Positions 18,931-28,034 of a DNA stretch of 34,834 nt are shown here, piece by piece. The notes under the pieces are model-generated. The model saw only the letters and a program-made list of their open reading frames with translations. It made no database searches and was not told the DNA's origin. The position numbers and the translations under genes were made by a program. This DNA is from an uncultured Bacilli bacterium (GTDB taxonomy: Bacteria; Bacillota_I; Bacilli_A; RF39; UBA660): contig CANQLL010000008.1 of NCBI GenBank assembly GCA_947624705.1, positions 1 to 34,834 of the forward strand, given 5' to 3'. Positions within the stretch are counted from its first letter, which is position 1. Each line of letters opens with the position of its first letter.

Positions 18931-21105
18931 CTACTTTTTTAATCTTAAAGCATTAAATACAACGCATAAACTTGATAGCATCATAGCTCCACTGGCTATC
19001 ATTGGATTTAGATTTAAACCAAATTTTGTAAATAAACCCATAGCTAGAGGCAACATTAAAATGTTATAGAAAAAAGCCCAGAATAAATTTTGTTTAATAT
19101 TTCGTAAAGTTTTTTTACCGATTTTTAAAAAGGTTAAAATACTTTCAATGTTATCATTGGTTATGATAACATTTGATGAATTGGTGGCAATATCGGTACT
19201 ATTTTGAAAACTTAAACCAATATCAGCTGTCGTTAAAGAAGGCGCATCATTAATGCCATCACCGACCATTATTACTTTATGTCCTTTACTTTGTAATTCT
19301 TTAATAAATTTATTTTTATCTTTAGGCATAACTTCGGCTTTAATATTATCAATTCCGATTTCTTGTCCAATCATCTTCGCCGTTTGCTTATTATCACCGG
19401 TTAACATTATGACTTCTAAATTTAAGCTCTTTAATTGTGTGATTGTTTCCTTAACTTTTGGTTTAATATTATCTTTTACCCCAATTAAACCAATTACTTT
19501 TTTATTTTCAACAACATAAATAATACTATTACCTTTTGTCGTTAAAGTTTCTTCTTCTTTTAAATAATTATTTGCTATATTTTTTAATATTTTAGCATTA
19601 CCAATATTATATGTATTTTTATTAATCTTTGCTTTTAGACCAAGACCACTTATTTCTTGATAATCACTGACTTTTAATTTTTTATTTTGATATTTATAAA
19701 AAGCTTGAGCTATCGGATGAGCAGAGTTTTTTTCAATATTAGCTACAATATTTAATAATTCTTTATCTTGATATTGAGAAAAATTATAGACTTTACTCAC
19801 ACTTAATTTTCCATTAGTTAAAGTTCCAGTTTTATCAAAAACAATAGTGTCTATATCCGTTGCAATTTCTAATGTTTCACTCGTTTTTATAAAAATTCCC
19901 GCTTTAGCTGCCGAGCCGATAGAAATTACAACGGCTAAAGGTGTTGCTAACCCTAAAGCACAAGGACAAGCGACAACTAAAACAGTTACCATGTGAATTA
20001 AAGCTTGATTAAAGGAAAAACCAAAAACTAAATAACCAAGAAAAGTTAATAAAGCTAATAACATAATAATAGGAACAAAATATAAACTAACTTTATCAGC
20101 AATCTTAGAAATTGGCATTTTAGAATTACTGGCTTCTAAAACTAAATGGACCATTTCCGAAATTGTGGATTTAGGACCAATCCTTTCGGCTTTGTATTCA
20201 ACTACGCCATCATAATTTATCGACCCAGCCATTAATTTATCATTTTTAACTTTTTTAGCCGGTTTAGCCTCACCTGTAATAAATGATTCATCAAAATGAG
20301 CACTGCCCTTTAACACATAGCCATCCACAGCCACTTTCATACCTAGTTTTACTATTAAAGTATCACCTACTTTAACTTCATCAATCGTTATTTCTTTTTC
20401 TGTATTTTTTAATTTTAATAAAGCACTTTGGGGTGTAACTTGCACTAATTCTTGAATAGCTTCTTTAGTTTTCTCTTTACTATTTTTATCAATGTAACGA
20501 CCTAATTTTATAAATAGAATAATCATACAAACTGATTCAAAATATAAATTATGAACTAAATGATGATAACCTAAAAATATTAAAATTACATTTACTAAAC
20601 TATAAATAAAACTAACTAAAACACCTAAAGAAACCAATGTATCCATATTAGGGGCTTTATTGATTAAATTTTTAATACCTTTATGTAAGATATCTTTACC
20701 AAATATTAAATAAGGAATTGTCATAAGAAGTAAAAAACCAGCATAAATAATTGGATAACTTTGACTATCTAAATAAGATATAATTGGTAATTTTAACATA
20801 TGAGCCATACTTACATACATTATAGCAATTATTAAAATTCCGAAAATAATTAAATATTTTTTACTATTATCCTTTTTATTTTCTTCTTTTTCATCATATA
20901 TTCCCCCATATTGATAACCAGAATCATTTATATATTTTCTTAAAGTATCAATAGTAATATCATCTTCATAATGAATTAAAGCTTGGCCTAAAACTAAATT
21001 AACCGAGGCATCAATAACCCCTTTTTGTTTATTTAAATATTTTTCAACATGGCTAGAGCAACCCGCACAACTCATGCCATCTACTTTTAAAATAATTTTT
21101 TTCAT
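18931..21105 (-). CDS. copA: Copper-translocating P-type ATPase with heavy-metal-associated domain
   Basis: GMSCAGCSSHVEKYL, VACPCALGLATPLA, DKTGTLT, GDGINDAPSL. Confidence 0.95.
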   Translation of the reverse strand: MKKIILKVDGMSCAGCSSHVEKYLNKQKGVIDASVNLVLGQALIHYEDDITIDTLRKYINDSGYQYGGIYDEKEENKKDNSKKYLIIFGILIIAIMYVSMAHMLKLPIISYLDSQSYPIIYAGFLLLMTIPYLIFGKDILHKGIKNLINKAPNMDTLVSLGVLVSFIYSLVNVILIFLGYHHLVHNLYFESVCMIILFIKLGRYIDKNSKEKTKEAIQELVQVTPQSALLKLKNTEKEITIDEVKVGDTLIVKLGMKVAVDGYVLKGSAHFDESFITGEAKPAKKVKNDKLMAGSINYDGVVEYKAERIGPKSTISEMVHLVLEASNSKMPISKIADKVSLYFVPIIMLLALLTFLGYLVFGFSFNQALIHMVTVLVVACPCALGLATPLAVVISIGSAAKAGIFIKTSETLEIATDIDTIVFDKTGTLTNGKLSVSKVYNFSQYQDKELLNIVANIEKNSAHPIAQAFYKYQNKKLKVSDYQEISGLGLKAKINKNTYNIGNAKILKNIANNYLKEEETLTTKGNSIIYVVENKKVIGLIGVKDNIKPKVKETITQLKSLNLEVIMLTGDNKQTAKMIGQEIGIDNIKAEVMPKDKNKFIKELQSKGHKVIMVGDGINDAPSLTTADIGLSFQNSTDIATNSSNVIITNDNIESILTFLKIGKKTLRNIKQNLFWAFFYNILMLPLAMGLFTKFGLNLNPMIASGAMMLSSLCVVFNALRLKK

Positions 21106-21215
21106 GTCTCCTCCTAATCTACTTTATTATACAACTTTTCTAAATTTAGTAAATTAAATTATTTGACCTTTTATTAATTTAAATTCTTTTAAAATAGTAA
21201 GGAGAGTTAATAATT

Positions 21216-23291
21216 TTACCTATTATGTTTTCTTAACTTTAATCCTAAATCAATACCTTCTTCAATATCTTTAGTATCCATATTACATCTATTTTTACAA
21301 TTTATTATAATATTTTTATCTTTATCCTTTATATTTTTATAATATGTTATTTTACCTAATTCATTTGATAATAGATTTATATAATTTTTTAATGAAGTTA
21401 AATACATTTTTCTAGCGGCGATTAATTTTAAGTTATTTAATGTATTATAGATATTATGATCTATATTATCCCATTTCTTATTTAAGATAAAATCTCCACC
21501 ACCTAATTTACAATTACAAATACCTAATTCTTTTTCTTCATCATATAATTTTATTAAAGTTGCTATCATAGCTTGATTAACTAAAGATTTATCTTTGTCG
21601 TTAAACAATTCAAATCTATAAGTAGGTTCTGGTATATAGTAACCCCATCCATAGTTAGTTGTTGCAATACATCTTGCTTGTTTTAAATATGGCGTAAGAT
21701 ATGCTTCTCTTTCTTTACCTTTTAAATATGAAATGGGTTTAATTACTTCTATATGTTTATTTCCTAATTCTTTTAAATTATCATATTCTTCTTTTATTTC
21801 ATTTTTCTTTGTTATAGGTTGTCCAATAAGTAATGTGTATGTATTTATACCATCTGATATAACATAGACTAATTCTGTATCGCCATAATTTATAAAATTA
21901 ACTTTCATTTTATCATAATTAATATTTATATTATTATTTTTTAAAATAGGAATTAATTCCTTAACTATAAAATTATCTGTAATTCTAAATTCTGTTGCTT
22001 TATCTTGATAATCATTAACTATATGATATAAAAAACCATTATCTGGTATACCTAAATTATCTTCACTTTCTTCACCTAAACTATATCTATCTGTTCCCGC
22101 TAAAAATCTATATTCTAAAGGACATTTAGTCATTAATGATAATTCTTTTTGCATAATCCTATACATTTCTTCATTCACTTTATTTAATATATCTAAGATA
22201 GGATTATTAATTTTTTCTTGCTTTTTAGACTTGTTATTTTTTTGATTTATTAATGATTCTAAAATTTTAGGATTAATATTTTTGTTTAAATTTAAATCAT
22301 TATTTAATCCTAATATACCTTCATCATGTAATTGTTTTAAGTCATATGCAAAACTATCTTCATTTTTAAAAAGAATACTAGGTTGTAATTCATTATGATT
22401 AGCATATATAGGATGTGAGCATAAAGGAATTAGATCCTGTTTTTCAGGAGCTATTTTATATAAATTATCATGTAATAAATCATCTTCTTCTAATTGCATG
22501 ACTGTATTGTATAAATATCTTCCAGAAGATACTAAAGAATTAAATTCAATTACATCAATTTGTTTTTTGTCATCTTTTTTGTATTCACCTAAATCCAAAA
22601 CATAACTTTTAGCAAAATTTGTCTTACTTAATTTTTTTACTATTTCTAAAGCTTTATCATAAATTACTTTATCTATTTTATGTAACATAGAAATAGTAAA
22701 TCTAGAAATATTTATTATATTACCATTATAAACATATATACGATATTCTTTTTTTCCTAAATCATCTTCTAAAATATTAAGTTTTTCACTTATTATAAAA
22801 TCTTCATTTTTATGTAATACGATTGTATTATAAAAAACGGAATTTTTATTTTTTAAATACTTTATATTAATACATTCACTATAATTTTTTTCTAAAGTTT
22901 TAAAAAAGAATTCTTCCCCAAATAAATTTTCTATATTTTCTAAAAATTTGTTATCTAAAAGTTGATAACCTTTAATTTTTAAAATTTTTCTTTCCGGTTT
23001 ATAATAATCAAGCCAATTAGTTACAATATCTTGTTTATCTAAATCGGCAGGAATAATTCCACCTTTTTCTTTTATTTTATCGATAAATTTTTCATTAGGT
23101 AATATACCAGATACCGGAAATATAATTTTATCTTTTATATTTATTATTTCATCATATTCATTTTTAAATGTTTCATCTTCAGGATCAAAAACACAATAAT
23201 TTTTATTTATTTTAGCATATATTTTTTCTGCGTCATTATGTTGTGTAACTCCCGTTTTATAATTATAAAAACAATATAACATAAAAATCAC
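21216..23291 (-). CDS. Large protein with possible R2K-type ATP-grasp N-terminal half and an uncharacterised C-terminal half, 691 aa
   Basis: KEYRIYVYNGNIINISRF...KSYVLDLGEYKKDDKKQIDVIEFNSLVSSGRY resembles the ATP-grasp core; family call tentative. Confidence 0.5.
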   Translation of the reverse strand: MIFMLYCFYNYKTGVTQHNDAEKIYAKINKNYCVFDPEDETFKNEYDEIINIKDKIIFPVSGILPNEKFIDKIKEKGGIIPADLDKQDIVTNWLDYYKPERKILKIKGYQLLDNKFLENIENLFGEEFFFKTLEKNYSECINIKYLKNKNSVFYNTIVLHKNEDFIISEKLNILEDDLGKKEYRIYVYNGNIINISRFTISMLHKIDKVIYDKALEIVKKLSKTNFAKSYVLDLGEYKKDDKKQIDVIEFNSLVSSGRYLYNTVMQLEEDDLLHDNLYKIAPEKQDLIPLCSHPIYANHNELQPSILFKNEDSFAYDLKQLHDEGILGLNNDLNLNKNINPKILESLINQKNNKSKKQEKINNPILDILNKVNEEMYRIMQKELSLMTKCPLEYRFLAGTDRYSLGEESEDNLGIPDNGFLYHIVNDYQDKATEFRITDNFIVKELIPILKNNNININYDKMKVNFINYGDTELVYVISDGINTYTLLIGQPITKKNEIKEEYDNLKELGNKHIEVIKPISYLKGKEREAYLTPYLKQARCIATTNYGWGYYIPEPTYRFELFNDKDKSLVNQAMIATLIKLYDEEKELGICNCKLGGGDFILNKKWDNIDHNIYNTLNNLKLIAARKMYLTSLKNYINLLSNELGKITYYKNIKDKDKNIIINCKNRCNMDTKDIEEGIDLGLKLRKHNR

Positions 23292-23354
23292 CTCAAGTAG
23301 GCTTTATTATAACAAAAATAATAGATATTTACTAGTTTTTTGCCCGTAATAATG

Positions 23355-23383
23355 TTGTCAAAAACGAGATTTTATGCTATTGT
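23355..23383 (+). promoter_or_regulatory. Promoter of ncRNA candidate copy 2
   Basis: TTGTCA (23355-23360), 17-bp spacer, TATTGT (23378-23383). Confidence 0.5.
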
Positions 23384-23500
23384 GAATTTAGCCAAGAAAT
23401 TTGCATAAAATATTAAAGGAACATTCGATATTGCAAGTGTTGAGTGTTACCATAAATTTTGGTTCACCTAAATCATTGCTGAGTTAGGTGATTTTCTTTT
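23384..23500 (+). ncRNA. Structured small RNA candidate, copy 2
   Basis: AATTTAGCCAAGAAATTTGCATAAAATA block, stem 23418-23426 with 23442-23451 (bulged A23449), terminator hairpin TCACCTAA/TTAGGTGA with TTTTCTTTT. Confidence 0.55.
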
Positions 23501-23544
23501 ATATTAAAACTTTAAAAAAGATAAATTGTTAAATCTACCTTTTT

Positions 23545-24984
23545 TCATCTTAAAGCCTGAATAATAATTGTTACTATGGGACTAGCAAAAGAAGATGTTG
23601 TTGCTAATTTTTCTATTTCCGGTGCATCTAGATAAATGTCATTTTTACCAGTATTGATAATTTCAAATACATCACCATCTGTAACATTAAATATTCCTTG
23701 AATATTAACAGTAGAAATAGGTTCAGCAAAATTCCAAATACTAGTACCAGCATAAACAGTCTCTTCATCTACTTTTTTAAAACCAATTGAAATTATATCC
23801 GTACTTGGATTAAAGTTTGTTTGACTTTTAACATAAGCTTGAATCATTATATCAATTCGATAAGTTCCCTCTCGGTTGAAAGTTAAAGTATTATCATTTA
23901 AAGTTATATTATCTAACATATCGTTAACTTTAACTTCAATCGGAATTCTTTGTTTTGTGGAAATTTGTAACCCTTGTTCAGGGATTTCTTCGCTCATAAG
24001 AGTACAAAAGTAAGCGCAGGGAATTTCAAGAGGACCAGGAGGACCTTGGGGTCCCGGTTCACCTTTTAATCCTTGGGGTCCCGTATCACCTTTTGGTCCT
24101 TGCGGACCGGCTGGACCCACTGGTCCGGGATCTCCTTTTTCCCCATTGCTACCATTAAACCCTCTGGGAATTACAAAGTCAAAACGATGATTAAGTCCGT
24201 CTTGATGATCAACTATTTTGGCAAAAGTGCTTGCATCACCAGTAGCAACAACTCCTAAACTAATTGTTTCACCCTCACCTTTATCACCTTTTGGTCCAGG
24301 TGGACCGGCTGGACCAGCTGGACCAGGATCCCCCTTGTCTCCTTTCCAACCCGTAGGACCAGGAGCTCCAGTTTCGCCTTTCTCACCGCGCTCCCCTTTT
24401 TCACCCGGTGGGCCTTGTGGACCGGGTGGACCTTGAATACCCATTGGCCCAGGTATACCTTGTTCTCCTTGTTCACCCTTTGGTCCCATTGGTCCTATAT
24501 CCCCAGGCTCACCTTTGTCTCCTTGGGGACCGATTTCGCCTTGGATACCCGGAATTCCTTGTTCGCCCGGTGGACCTTGTTCTCCTCTTGGTCCCTGAAT
24601 GCCTTGTTCCCCTTTTGGGCCAGTTTTTCCTTGTCTTCCTTGGGGTCCCCGGATATGACCAACATTAGACCAACTGGAACTTTCTTCAGACCAGACATAT
24701 AAATCATCACCAACTAAATAAGAGGCTCCCACATTTCCCACGGCATGATGAGCAATCATTTCTTCATAAGTAGGAAATGAACCTAAAATAGTTACACTGG
24801 TACCCGGATTACCTTTTGGACCCGTCGGACCAACCGGTCCCATTTCTCCTTTTTCCCCTCTTGGTCCAGTAGGACCAATTTGAACAGTTTGATTAGAACA
24901 ATTATAGCAACAATAACTTTGAGGTTGCTTCGCATTATTAACTTTCTTTAAAGCTCTTTGATAACTATCACTCATATTAATCAC
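23545..24984 (-). CDS. Collagen-like Gly-X-Y repeat protein with BclA-like C-terminal domain
   Basis: Long GPxGPxG/GEKGE repeats in three blocks, non-collagen inserts and a predicted beta-rich C-terminus; no signal peptide. Confidence 0.9.
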   Translation of the reverse strand: MINMSDSYQRALKKVNNAKQPQSYCCYNCSNQTVQIGPTGPRGEKGEMGPVGPTGPKGNPGTSVTILGSFPTYEEMIAHHAVGNVGASYLVGDDLYVWSEESSSWSNVGHIRGPQGRQGKTGPKGEQGIQGPRGEQGPPGEQGIPGIQGEIGPQGDKGEPGDIGPMGPKGEQGEQGIPGPMGIQGPPGPQGPPGEKGERGEKGETGAPGPTGWKGDKGDPGPAGPAGPPGPKGDKGEGETISLGVVATGDASTFAKIVDHQDGLNHRFDFVIPRGFNGSNGEKGDPGPVGPAGPQGPKGDTGPQGLKGEPGPQGPPGPLEIPCAYFCTLMSEEIPEQGLQISTKQRIPIEVKVNDMLDNITLNDNTLTFNREGTYRIDIMIQAYVKSQTNFNPSTDIISIGFKKVDEETVYAGTSIWNFAEPISTVNIQGIFNVTDGDVFEIINTGKNDIYLDAPEIEKLATTSSFASPIVTIIIQALR

Positions 24985-25040
24985 CCTTATTATAAAATAT
25001 GAGACAATAGCCTTTTTGGTTATTAATTCTTTCTAAGTAA

Positions 25041-25075
25041 AAAAACTAATAATTTTTTCGCAATTATTAGTTTTT
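25041..25075 (-). terminator. Intrinsic terminator of metG
   Basis: 14-bp stem AAAAACTAATAATT/AATTATTAGTTTTT. Confidence 0.65.
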
Positions 25076-26699
25076 AATCAATATTTATTTCTTTATCATC
25101 ATATTTTTCATAAATGATTTCTAAGTTTTCTATTTTATAATCACCTTTAATAATTTCTTCTTCCCATTTATATTCTTCTAAATTTAACATCTTTTTTATC
25201 TTTTTAGAAGCATTAGGCAAAATAGGTTGAATCATATTAGCCATATTAGCCATCATGTATAAACAAGTATAAGTTGTATTATTGAATTCTTCCATATTTT
25301 CTTTAACTTGTAACCAAGGTTCTCTACTATCATAATATTTATTAGCTAAGTTTATATATTCAATAATACTATTTGTAGCATTTCTAATTTCGCCTTTTTC
25401 AAAATAATTACCAATAGTTTTATAACTTTCTTTTGTTTTATTTTGAATTTCTTCATCGATTTTAGCTTCTTTAATTAAACCGGCAAATTTTTTATTAATA
25501 AATGATAAATTTCGATTAACAAAATTTCCTAACATTCCTACTAAAAATTTATTATGCGTTGTAACAATATCTTCAATTGAACAATTTATATCATTTGTTT
25601 CTGGTCCTTTAAAAGCAAAGTAAAATCTTAATGTATCACTATCAAAATATTTAAGTAATTCATTAACGGTAATTAAATTACCTTTAGATTTACTCATTTT
25701 TTCTTGATTTAAATTTACATAAGCTGATGAAACAATATAATCAGGAAGACGATAATTATTTTTAATAGCTAAAATTAAAGCGGGAAAGATAGTGGTATGG
25801 AAAGGAATATTATCTTTACCATGAACATAATAAGTTTTTAAATTAGGATTATCATTACTCATAAATTGATCAAAATCAATTCCTCTTTGTTTAGCCACTT
25901 CATAACCAACTGACATATACCCTAAAACTGCTTCAATCCAGACATAAATTCTTTTATCATCATAACCGGGAACCGGAACTTTTATGCCCCATTCTAATTG
26001 TCGAGTCGCAGCGCGATCAACTAAGCCCATATCAATATATTTCTGTGCTTCGCCAAGAGCATTCTTACGCCAAGTTGTTTTATTATCATCGATTAATTTT
26101 TGTAGTTGGTCTTTAAAAACTAGTAATTTAAAATATAAATGTTTATTATTTTTCATGATTGTTTTTGAACCACATCTTTTACAATGTTTATCAATAACTT
26201 CGCTACTATCTAGAGAATCTCCACATTCTTCACATTGATCCCCGGCACTTTTACCACCACAATGCGGGCAGGTTCCTTCTATTTCTCTATCGGATAAAAA
26301 AGTTTGACATTTTTCACAGTAATCTTGTTCTTCTTCTTTTTCATATATATAACCATTATCATACATTCTCTTAAATTGTGCTTGTACATATTCATGATGT
26401 TCTTTATTCATTGTTGCGGAATATTTATCATATTCAAAACCTAAAGCATTAAATGTCTTTACAAATTCATTATGATAAAAGGTAGCTATACTTTCAGGCG
26501 TAACATTTTCTTTTCGAGCTCTTTCCGTAATCGGAGTACCATGACAATCTGACCCTGATACATACATGACATTATCTCCCATACCTCGAAAATATTTAGC
26601 TAAAATATCACCAGGTAACAAAGCCGCTAAATGGCCAACATGTAAAAAGTAATTTGCATAAGGCCAAGCTCCTCCAATTAAAATATCTCTTTTTGCCAC
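25074..26699 (-). CDS. metG: Methionyl-tRNA synthetase
   Basis: GGAWPYANYFLHVGHL, CxxC zinc motifs, KMSKSKGN. Confidence 0.95.
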   Translation of the reverse strand: MAKRDILIGGAWPYANYFLHVGHLAALLPGDILAKYFRGMGDNVMYVSGSDCHGTPITERARKENVTPESIATFYHNEFVKTFNALGFEYDKYSATMNKEHHEYVQAQFKRMYDNGYIYEKEEEQDYCEKCQTFLSDREIEGTCPHCGGKSAGDQCEECGDSLDSSEVIDKHCKRCGSKTIMKNNKHLYFKLLVFKDQLQKLIDDNKTTWRKNALGEAQKYIDMGLVDRAATRQLEWGIKVPVPGYDDKRIYVWIEAVLGYMSVGYEVAKQRGIDFDQFMSNDNPNLKTYYVHGKDNIPFHTTIFPALILAIKNNYRLPDYIVSSAYVNLNQEKMSKSKGNLITVNELLKYFDSDTLRFYFAFKGPETNDINCSIEDIVTTHNKFLVGMLGNFVNRNLSFINKKFAGLIKEAKIDEEIQNKTKESYKTIGNYFEKGEIRNATNSIIEYINLANKYYDSREPWLQVKENMEEFNNTTYTCLYMMANMANMIQPILPNASKKIKKMLNLEEYKWEEEIIKGDYKIENLEIIYEKYDDKEINID

Positions 26700-26904
26700 A
26701 AATATTCCTCCTTTTTGATTTACTATTATAGCATATGTTTTTTCTTTATTTCAAATCTATTATAATCTAATTTTTAAATCAGTTCAATAATGGAAAATTA
26801 TAACTTAAAAATTTGCTAAAATATAATTTTTTGTTTTTTTACAAGTTATCATGTATAATTATTTTAAGAGAAAGTAAAACAAAAGTTAGAAAGAGGTTGA
26901 TTTA

Positions 26905-27219
26905 ATGCAAGCAAATAAATTTTCAAAGCAAAAGAAAATCAATAAAATAATTTTAATCATAAGTTTATTTTGTTGGATAGCTTTTTTAGTTCTTAGTATA
27001 TTTCTCGGTTATTTAATGTATAGTGGTGGGTTATTCTGTTTGAATGTATGTGAAAAAAGCCAATATTCTTTATTTAAAAATATATTAATGGCTATAAATT
27101 TATTATACGAACTTTTGGGAATATTTTTAATTGTAATCCTTAGTGCAGCTACTATTGGAATAGTAGTATCTACAGCAACACTTGTCTATTTAAGATATAA
27201 AAAAACCAAAAGAAAATGA
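26905..27219 (+). CDS. Small membrane protein, 104 aa
   Basis: Two to three hydrophobic segments, SD AGAAAGAGG, basic C-terminus; TGA stop. Confidence 0.65.
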   Translation: MQANKFSKQKKINKIILIISLFCWIAFLVLSIFLGYLMYSGGLFCLNVCEKSQYSLFKNILMAINLLYELLGIFLIVILSAATIGIVVSTATLVYLRYKKTKRK

Positions 27220-27341
27220 ATTAAATAAAATTCAATTGAACAAACAAATATCTTAAAGGATTATAAAAATAAGGCTGAAAATTATTTAGTTAAGAAATAG
27301 TGATGCTAAATAATACATGTAATTTTTAAATCCAAAAATAC

Positions 27342-27370
27342 TTGTAAAAAACGCAAAAATTTCATAAAAT
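27342..27370 (+). promoter_or_regulatory. Promoter of antisense RNA of the type I TA-like locus
   Basis: TTGTAA, 17-bp spacer, TAAAAT; -10 ends 7 nt before the 13-bp inverted repeat. Confidence 0.6.
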
Positions 27371-27377
27371 AAAGATG

Positions 27378-27458
27378 TAAGTGCTACATATTAGCATCTA
27401 CAAGGATGTAGATACCAAGTTAAAAGATTGCTCTTTTAATACGGTATCTTTTTATTTT
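27378..27458 (+). ncRNA. Candidate antisense/antitoxin RNA (~80 nt)
   Basis: UAAGUGCUACAUA 5' end, hairpin AUCUACA-AGGA-UGUAGAU, then terminator GATACC..TTAAAAGA..TCTTTTAA..GGTATC with TTTTTATTTT. Confidence 0.55.
27411..27458 (+). terminator. Intrinsic terminator of the antisense RNA
   Basis: GATACC/GGTATC outer stem, TTAAAAGA/TCTTTTAA inner stem, TTTTTATTTT tail. Confidence 0.8.
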
Positions 27459-27520
27459 AAAAAATCTTTTAGAATTTTTAAAATTATTATATCTTGTAGT
27501 AAAATCATTATACTACTCAT
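27452..27520 (-). CDS. 22-aa hydrophobic peptide, candidate type I toxin
   Basis: MSSIMILLQDIIILKILKDFLK*; AAAGGAG SD 9 nt upstream of ATG; -10 TATAAT upstream (27615-27620). Confidence 0.55.
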   Translation of the reverse strand: MSSIMILLQDIIILKILKDFLK

Positions 27521-27614
27521 AACTATCAACTCCTTTGCAAACCAAAACCCCTTAGGAATTAAGATTTTCAAAAATGTTTAGAAGTAGACACCGCTATGTA
27601 GCACTTAATTTTTT

Positions 27615-27642
27615 ATTATAAAAGCAAGTAAAAAATAAACAA
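27615..27642 (-). promoter_or_regulatory. Promoter of the 22-aa peptide mRNA
   Basis: TTGTTT, 16-bp spacer, TATAAT; -10 ends 7 nt before the inverted repeat, mirroring the opposite promoter. Confidence 0.6.
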
Positions 27643-27680
27643 AAAGCGTTCGTCAAATTCCGACATATCAACTTATATAA

Positions 27681-27711
27681 AAAAATCACGAATATCTCGT
27701 GACTTTTTTAA
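27681..27711. terminator. Bidirectional terminator hairpin next to csaA
   Basis: AAAAAAATCACGA-ATA-TCTCGTGACTTTTTT. Confidence 0.7.
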
Positions 27712-28034
27712 CCTAACTTTTCCCCATTATTAGCTTTTTTATCAGGTGTAATAAGAATTACTCCCTCTTTATTATAAATTCCTAAAATTAATACTTCCGA
27801 CATAAAATTAGCAATTTGTTTAGGAGGAAAATTTACAACAGCTAAAATTTGTTTTCCTATTAAATCTTTTGGTTCATATAATTTACATATTTGGGCAGAA
27901 GTTTTTTTTATCCCTATTTCTCCTAAATCAACTTCCAATTTATAAGCCGGATTTTTTACTTCTTTAAAATAATCAACTTTAATAATTGTTCCGACTCTAA
28001 TATCTAATTTTTCAAAATCTTGAAATGTTGCCAT
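27708..28034 (-). CDS. csaA: CsaA-type tRNA-binding domain protein
   Basis: FQDFEKLDIRVGTIIKVDYFKEVKNPAYKLEVDLGEIGIKKTSAQI..LIGKQILAVVNFPPKQIANFMSEVLILG. Confidence 0.92.
   Translation of the reverse strand: MATFQDFEKLDIRVGTIIKVDYFKEVKNPAYKLEVDLGEIGIKKTSAQICKLYEPKDLIGKQILAVVNFPPKQIANFMSEVLILGIYNKEGVILITPDKKANNGEKLG

Larger units (their letters stand above)
27378..27607. repeat. 13-bp perfect inverted repeat flanking the TA-like locus
   Basis: TAAGTGCTACATA (27378-27390) and TATGTAGCACTTA (27595-27607). Confidence 0.95.

Noticed and set aside
24073-24713. Multiple overlapping plus- and minus-frame ORFs within the collagen gene
   Set aside because: By-product of Gly-X-Y codon periodicity; no independent starts or SD.
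26700-26904. Possible T-box leader upstream of metG
   Set aside because: No recognisable T-box sequence (TGGNACCGCG-like) and the upstream region is short and AT-rich.
27381-27581. 66-aa plus-strand ORF (GTG start) across the TA-like locus
   Set aside because: Starts inside the inverted repeat without an SD and runs through a strong intrinsic terminator; antisense to the better-supported 22-aa ORF.
27378-27607. MITE with 13-bp terminal inverted repeats and TA target duplication
   Set aside because: Possible in principle (TA at both ends), but both promoters lie outside the repeats at identical 7-nt spacing, which a random insertion would not give. Kept as the main alternative, decidable by looking for dispersed copies.
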